This document shows, in pieces, positions 60,700 to 64,000 of a stretch of DNA of 64,000 nt. The position numbers and the translations under genes are program-made. The DNA is from an uncultured Opitutia bacterium. Its GTDB lineage: Bacteria > Verrucomicrobiota > Verrucomicrobiia > Opitutales > Opitutaceae. The first letter of the stretch is position 1; the number at the start of each line of letters is the position of its first letter. Location: contig CAIONS010000061.1 of assembly GCA_903859715.1 (NCBI GenBank), forward strand, positions 33,597 to 97,596. The letters are read 5' to 3'. The notes below the pieces were generated by a model. That model was given only the letters and a program-made list of their open reading frames with translations, was not told the DNA's origin and did no database searches.

Positions 60700-60811
60700 C
60701 AGTAGCAGCCGACGTAAGGAGGCTGGGTTTGAGTTGAACCGCTAAGCTCGCCAAGAGCGCCAAGCTCCGACCCTTCCCCGCGAATCACGCGAATAGACGC
60801 GGATAAAAATA
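60700..60811. repeat. Cluster of single repeat arms
   Basis: 60700-60727 is the second copy of the AGTAGCAGCCGANGTAANGA unit. 60736-60765 (AACCGCTAAGCTCGCCAAGA) is one arm of the CGCAAAG family. 60776-60811 (CCCGCGAATCACGCGAATAG) is one arm of the CGCGAAT family. No complementary arms are near, so these look like decayed or half elements. 60812-60910 shows no gene. Confidence 0.65.
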
Positions 60812-60910
60812 CGCCAAGATCATCTTTGCCCATGCTCAATCCACTCTGCTGCGGCTTGCGCATGGCTCATGTTCTGGATCCGCCTGCTCCGCTTCCTGCG
60901 GGACGCCGCT

Positions 60911-62227
60911 TCAAAAATCCTGCAGATAATGCTCCAACGGTCCCCGCGCCGGCTCCAATCGTGCCAGGACTTCACCCGCCAGATAGAGCGAGCCCACGAT
61001 TACAATCACGTCGCCCGGCGCGCCCAAGCGGCAATCGGCCGGCGCGGGAAACAGGCCGCCGATCGTCGACCGATGCACCTTGCCGCGAAAACCGTCCGGC
61101 AGCAGCGCAGCCAGTTCGGCATGGCTGCACGCCCGGGCCTGTTGGGGCACGACCAGATGGATTTCTCGGGCCTGCCGCGCCATCACCGCCAACAGCGGCC
61201 CGGCCCGCGAGGCGCCGAGTACGCCCACCACGATGAGGGGCGCCCGGCCGGTCTCTTTCCGCAGCCGCATCAGATTACTCTCCAGCGCCTCCGCCCCTTC
61301 CGCGTTGTGCGCCCCGTCCACGATCACCCGCCGGCCCGCGACCTTCAGCTCCTGCCAACGTCCGGACCATTCGACCGTCATCAGCGCTCGCGCAATCCCG
61401 CCTTCGTTTAATCTCCACCGTGCTCCCATCGTTCGCGCCGCGAGCGTGGCCGTCGCTGCATTCCACCGCTGATGGCCGCCCACCAGATTCGTGGATGGAC
61501 CACCGTCCACGACCGGACCGAATTCCTCCGTGACTGAAAAGACCGGGGCCGTTTTTTCCGCGGCGACGGCCCGGATGATCCGTTCCGCGGCGTCCGGCAA
61601 CCGGCCGAGGATCACAGGATGCCCGGGCTTGATGATCCCGGCCTTCTCGGCCGCGATTTTTTCCAGCGTGTCGCCCAGGAAATCGCAGTGGTCGAGACCG
61701 ATGGACGTAATGACGCTCACCTCCGGCATCACGATGTTCGTGGCGTCGATCCGCCCGCCGAGGCCCGTCTCGATGATGGCGATGTCACAGTGCGCCCGCG
61801 CAAAGTGGGTGAAAGCCAGCCCGGTCATGAACTCGAAATAACTCGGCCGTGCGTCCGGTCCGCCGGCCGCGACCATCGTCTCGACCACCGCCGCGAGTTC
61901 GCCGACATAAGCATCGAGCACCTCCGTCTCCAGCGCACCCCGGTTCACCTGGATGCGTTCGCCCAAACGCACCAGATGTGGAGACGTATAGAGCCCGGTC
62001 CGCCAGCCGGCCGCGCGAAAGATCGCCTCAAGCATGGCGCTGACCGAGCCCTTGCCGTTGGTCCCGGCCACATGCACGCAGGGCACGTGCCGCTCAGGAT
62101 GCCCGAGCGCCTCCGCTAAACCAAACATGCGATCAAGCTCGAGCCGCACCCCGGATTTTTTCAGGTCGCACAAGTAGGCTTCCGCAGGCCGCAGATATCG
62201 GCTATGGTTAGCCAGTGAACTCATCAC
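60911..62227 (-). CDS. folC: Folylpolyglutamate/dihydrofolate synthase
   Basis: 438 residues. The P-loop is VAGTNGKGSVSAMLEAIF and the Mur-ligase-like region is YTSPHLVRLGERIQVNR; the metal and substrate motif is AHCDIAIIETGLGGRIDATN, then SIGLDHCDFLGDTLEKIA. The C-terminal domain includes VIVDGAHNAEGAEALESNL. It adds glutamate to folates and may also make dihydrofolate. The first two codons are both ATG. A 7-base stem (GCGCTAA...TTAGCGC, 62256-62279) lies just upstream, of unknown role. Confidence 0.93.
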   Translation of the reverse strand: MMSSLANHSRYLRPAEAYLCDLKKSGVRLELDRMFGLAEALGHPERHVPCVHVAGTNGKGSVSAMLEAIFRAAGWRTGLYTSPHLVRLGERIQVNRGALETEVLDAYVGELAAVVETMVAAGGPDARPSYFEFMTGLAFTHFARAHCDIAIIETGLGGRIDATNIVMPEVSVITSIGLDHCDFLGDTLEKIAAEKAGIIKPGHPVILGRLPDAAERIIRAVAAEKTAPVFSVTEEFGPVVDGGPSTNLVGGHQRWNAATATLAARTMGARWRLNEGGIARALMTVEWSGRWQELKVAGRRVIVDGAHNAEGAEALESNLMRLRKETGRAPLIVVGVLGASRAGPLLAVMARQAREIHLVVPQQARACSHAELAALLPDGFRGKVHRSTIGGLFPAPADCRLGAPGDVIVIVGSLYLAGEVLARLEPARGPLEHYLQDF

Positions 62228-62434
62228 ATTTTGGGGTAAGATGAAAGATGTGGTAGCGCTAAGAAAAGCCAGTTAGCGCATTGGTAGCTCAGAACTTCTG
62301 ACCAAACCATTAGGCACAGTAATCAAGCGATTCCTGATACTTATTCTCTAAGTTTCCACCCCGAAGCGCGTTTTAAGCATACGTGAGATTGCTCCGCCGA
62401 TTTAACAACACCGTACAACCCCTTTTGTGCGTAA

Positions 62435-62660
62435 TCCTCCGACGTCATCACGCACCTAGCAAGCACGAGGCCGAGGAAGAGTGACCTGACTCGGTTTTGC
62501 CACGATATAAAGGATGGAGATATCGTAGTCTTGAGACGGGGCACAGCAGAAGTTTTTGGTGTGGCTTCATTGATGGCGTTCATTCGTGGAACGATCAATT
62601 CGGTGATGTTGACGGTTGGCATATTCCACTAGTTCGCCGCGTACGCCCGCGTCTTCGTCG
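62435..62660 (+). pseudogene. Frameshifted remnant of a possible restriction/defence-type domain
   Basis: One frame reads STRPRKSDLTRFCHDIK then DGDIVVLRRGTAEVFGV, stops making sense near 62562, and the next frame continues with GFIDGVHSWNDQFGDVDGWH and IPLVRRVR. Adding a single G restores one continuous domain. The pattern (GDIVVxRRG, GDVDGW, RRVR) recalls a domain of large ATPase or restriction proteins; this is from memory of the family and is not proven. Both ends are missing. The region is more AT-rich than its neighbours. Confidence 0.45.
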
Positions 62661-63040
62661 GCACCCCGACCGTGGTCGAACCGGGCAAGTCCGGCAAATA
62701 AGAGGCCGGCGCAAAAGTGCCGCCCGGATGGAAGCCGAACCCATACGATACCGCCGGACGGACCCGCCGCTCACTGCGCCGGGGTATTGTCGGGGCGCAA
62801 ATGTCTCCGCGATGGATTCTGCAGAGGCGGATCCTGCGGCGCCGCGACCGATACGCGCCCGGCCCCATCCGCATACTCGGCCGGTGTGCCGAACGGTCCA
62901 CGGGTCAACTCGGCTGATGGCATTGACGCAGCCCAACCGATTCTAGGGCAAATATTTGGCAATAGCGTTATTGAACGTATTTCGCGCGGCTGCGTCTTTC
63001 CTCCTGTTAGCTTCAACCCAAACCCCAAAACAGATATCAT
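62661..63040. other. Unassigned accessory region
   Basis: No convincing gene. A minus-strand frame ending at 62629 reads YGFGFHPGGTFAPASYLPD and could be the tail of a decayed protein gene. 62930-63040 becomes AT-rich and probably holds the promoter of the small membrane protein at 63041, but boxes are weak. Confidence 0.35.
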
Positions 63041-63268
63041 ATGCAATACCTCGATTCGATCATCACGGCTGTTAAGAAGATCACCGAACTGGCTGTCGCA
63101 CTGCTGGCACTGGCGATTGTCCTGGGCGTCATCTTCGGCGACAAGGTCGCGTTTCTTCCCGGTAATGTCATCGGCAATGTGACCTCGATCATCGGCACGC
63201 TGGGCGCGAGCGGGCTCGTCGGTCTCGTGGCGGTCGGCGTGCTCTACGCCATTCTGGCCAAGAAATAA
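63041..63268 (+). CDS. Small membrane protein, two TM helices
   Basis: 75 residues. Helix 1 is LAVALLALAIVLGVIFG and helix 2 is LGASGLVGLVAVGVLYAILA, separated by a loop with FLPGNVIGNVTSIIG; it ends in Lys-Lys. Clean codon usage, an AT-rich upstream segment and a strong terminator support a real gene. No Shine-Dalgarno is seen. Glycine-rich helices suggest packing into an oligomer; a holin- or bacteriocin-like function is possible but unsupported. Confidence 0.7.
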   Translation: MQYLDSIITAVKKITELAVALLALAIVLGVIFGDKVAFLPGNVIGNVTSIIGTLGASGLVGLVAVGVLYAILAKK

Positions 63269-63288
63269 TCTGTTCTCCATCTGCAGCC

Positions 63289-63318
63289 AAGGCCGCCGGT
63301 TCGTCCGGCGGCCTTTTT
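63289..63318 (+). terminator. Rho-independent terminator after the small membrane protein
   Basis: AAGGCCGCCGG-TTCGT-CCGGCGGCCTT forms a perfect 11-base stem with a 5-base loop, followed by TTT, 20 bases after the stop. Confidence 0.92.
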
Positions 63319-63397
63319 GTTGGCACTCCGCCCCGCCCAACGGAGCGCCCCCGAAAGATCAAACAAGCCAACGAGGCTTTCGGCCTTTGCCACCACC

Positions 63398-63859
63398 TCA
63401 TCCATCAACATGGCGGCTTCCTTTACCGCGTATGAGCTTGGACGGCTCACCATATTTCGCCAATAAGCTCTCGCTGATCTTTGTCATTAAATCGTTGTCT
63501 TTTGTGCCTGGATCGGCCCCCGGTGCCAGAGGGTTTTCCCAATAAAGATCAGCCTTCACAAGATGCTCATCTTTGAAGACGAAGTTAATGACGACATCCT
63601 TGTCGAACATGACTCTCTTGTTCGCTTTCCGGGGGTCCCATCCAAGGGCCGTCAACTCATCGGGGCTCATACCAACTCTAGTGTCCTTCCAAAGAGTCCG
63701 AGAGCCAACTGATGAAGCTGGGCTGGCGTCCTTAACACTCTGATTGTCACCATTTGGGACACTATCGTTTACATGTTCTGCCGATCCATTTGGTCCATAC
63801 ACCTTATCCTCATCTAAAAGCCTCTGGATCAGCTTCTCGTGTTCACTGTACGCCTTCTT
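63398..63859 (-). pseudogene. 5'-truncated gene with SmpA/OmlA-like domain, cut by IS element
   Basis: The minus-strand frame runs from the IS boundary to 63398. After a polar stretch (EHEKLIQRLLDEDKVYGPNG) the C-terminal part reads TRVGMSPDELTALGWDP, RVMFDKDVVINFVFKDEHLV and ISESLLAKYGEPSKLI. GMSPDEL...LG.P and the following strand pair resemble the SmpA/OmlA outer-membrane lipoprotein domain. The N-terminus, and any signal peptide, is missing because the IS3-type element starts at 63860. The only start codon left (ATG near 63874) lies within the IS. Confidence 0.6.
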
Positions 63860-64000
63860 TGAAGTGGACCCCAAAAGTTGGACAGGACGGATCGTTAATC
63901 CAAACTCAGAACAACGATCCCAATGTCAAAGAAACGACGTCTGCACAGTCCCGATCTGAAAGCCAAAGTTGGTCTTGAAGCCCTGAAGGGCATCGAGCCA
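63860..64000 (+). mobile_element. IS3-family insertion sequence, left end
   Basis: The terminal sequence TGAAGTGGACCCCAAAAGTT then GGACAGG has the form of left inverted repeats of IS3-family elements (TG...GACCCC...TTGGACA). It is followed ~63 bases later by the start of an OrfA reading frame. The element runs past the right edge of the window. Confidence 0.75.
63923..64000 (+). CDS. IS3-family transposase OrfA, N-terminal fragment
   Basis: 26 codons are visible, beginning MSKKRRLHSPDLKAKVGLEA and then LKGIEP. The pattern K-R-R-x-x-(S/Y)-x-E/D-x-K-A-K-V-x-L-E-A-L-K-G is the usual opening of OrfA, which carries the helix-turn-helix that binds the IS ends. The remainder and OrfB are outside the window. 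Confidence 0.8.
   Translation, partial: MSKKRRLHSPDLKAKVGLEALKGIEP

Noticed and set aside
62341..62622. Minus-strand 93-codon frame starting MPTVNITELIVPRM
   Set aside because: It opposes the frameshifted remnant on the plus strand, which shows recognisable motifs; no independent support.
62629..62901. Minus-strand 90-codon frame ending in TKTRAYAAN
   Set aside because: The last ~45 residues look protein-like, but the rest is Arg-rich and no family is recognised; too weak to call a gene.

Overview
The window is a GC-rich chromosomal segment whose gene content points to Verrucomicrobiota, most likely an Opitutaceae-type heterotroph. This is an inference from gene families and style: class II xylose isomerase, repeated PhyH dioxygenases, amidohydrolases of the 'DxNxxLGPWPF' type, a GH38 mannosidase, a heparinase-type lyase, a short EF-Ts, and start codons preceded by C/T-rich leaders rather than Shine-Dalgarno sequences. 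No rRNA gene is present to settle it.

Layout. 1-10.2 kb: PepSY fragment, xylA, lipoproteins, outer-membrane phospholipase A, POT peptide transporter, Gdx/SugE exporter, two 2-oxoglutarate oxygenases, an SDR, DgkA and an ORF6N protein. 10.4-17.7 kb: LptF/G-type permease, then a complete branched-chain amino acid ABC operon with two tandem binding proteins. 17.9-26.3 kb: htpG, an Hsp70 pseudogene, a YdeI-like protein, a tricorn-type protease and a methyltransferase. 26.4-29.7 kb: tRNA-Ser(CGA), DUF983 protein, rpsB-tsf with terminator, initiator-like tRNA-Met. 29.8-45.4 kb: carbohydrate and small-molecule metabolism (M20 hydrolase, DapA-like aldolase, epimerase-like protein, two amidohydrolases, two DegT aminotransferases, AraC regulator, two PhyH enzymes, GH38), plus a response regulator next to a membrane protein with two cNMP-binding domains. 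45.8-59.2 kb: secreted beta-propeller, fatty acid desaturase, cysteine-hydrolase-like protein, sodium/solute symporter, polysaccharide lyase, ROK kinase, and a sugar-phosphate group (arabinokinase-like GHMP kinase, IMPase-like phosphatase, GalT). 59.4-64 kb: PLP decarboxylase (LysA type), FolC, a decayed accessory stretch, and the left end of an IS3-family element that truncates a gene.

The most unusual content is between the genes. The window is crowded with inverted-repeat elements of about ten families. The main family has arms built from two or three 7-base cores (CACGGAT, CACGAAG, CGCAAAG, CGGAAAC and relatives) with an 8-9 base period, usually bounded by TTAACC, around a variable loop. 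In one copy (57731-58147) the loop is replaced by a complete GxxExxY/PDDEXK nuclease-like gene lying between galT and an IMPase gene. I propose that this gene and the gene-less hairpins form one system, with the nuclease-like protein acting on or spreading the repeats. Several genes end inside repeat arms, which supply their stop codons. Other points of note are two perfect palindromes inside the ORF6N gene, AraC-type direct repeats upstream of the AraC gene, an AT-rich operator-like cluster upstream of the response regulator, and a frameshifted remnant that may come from a restriction or defence protein.
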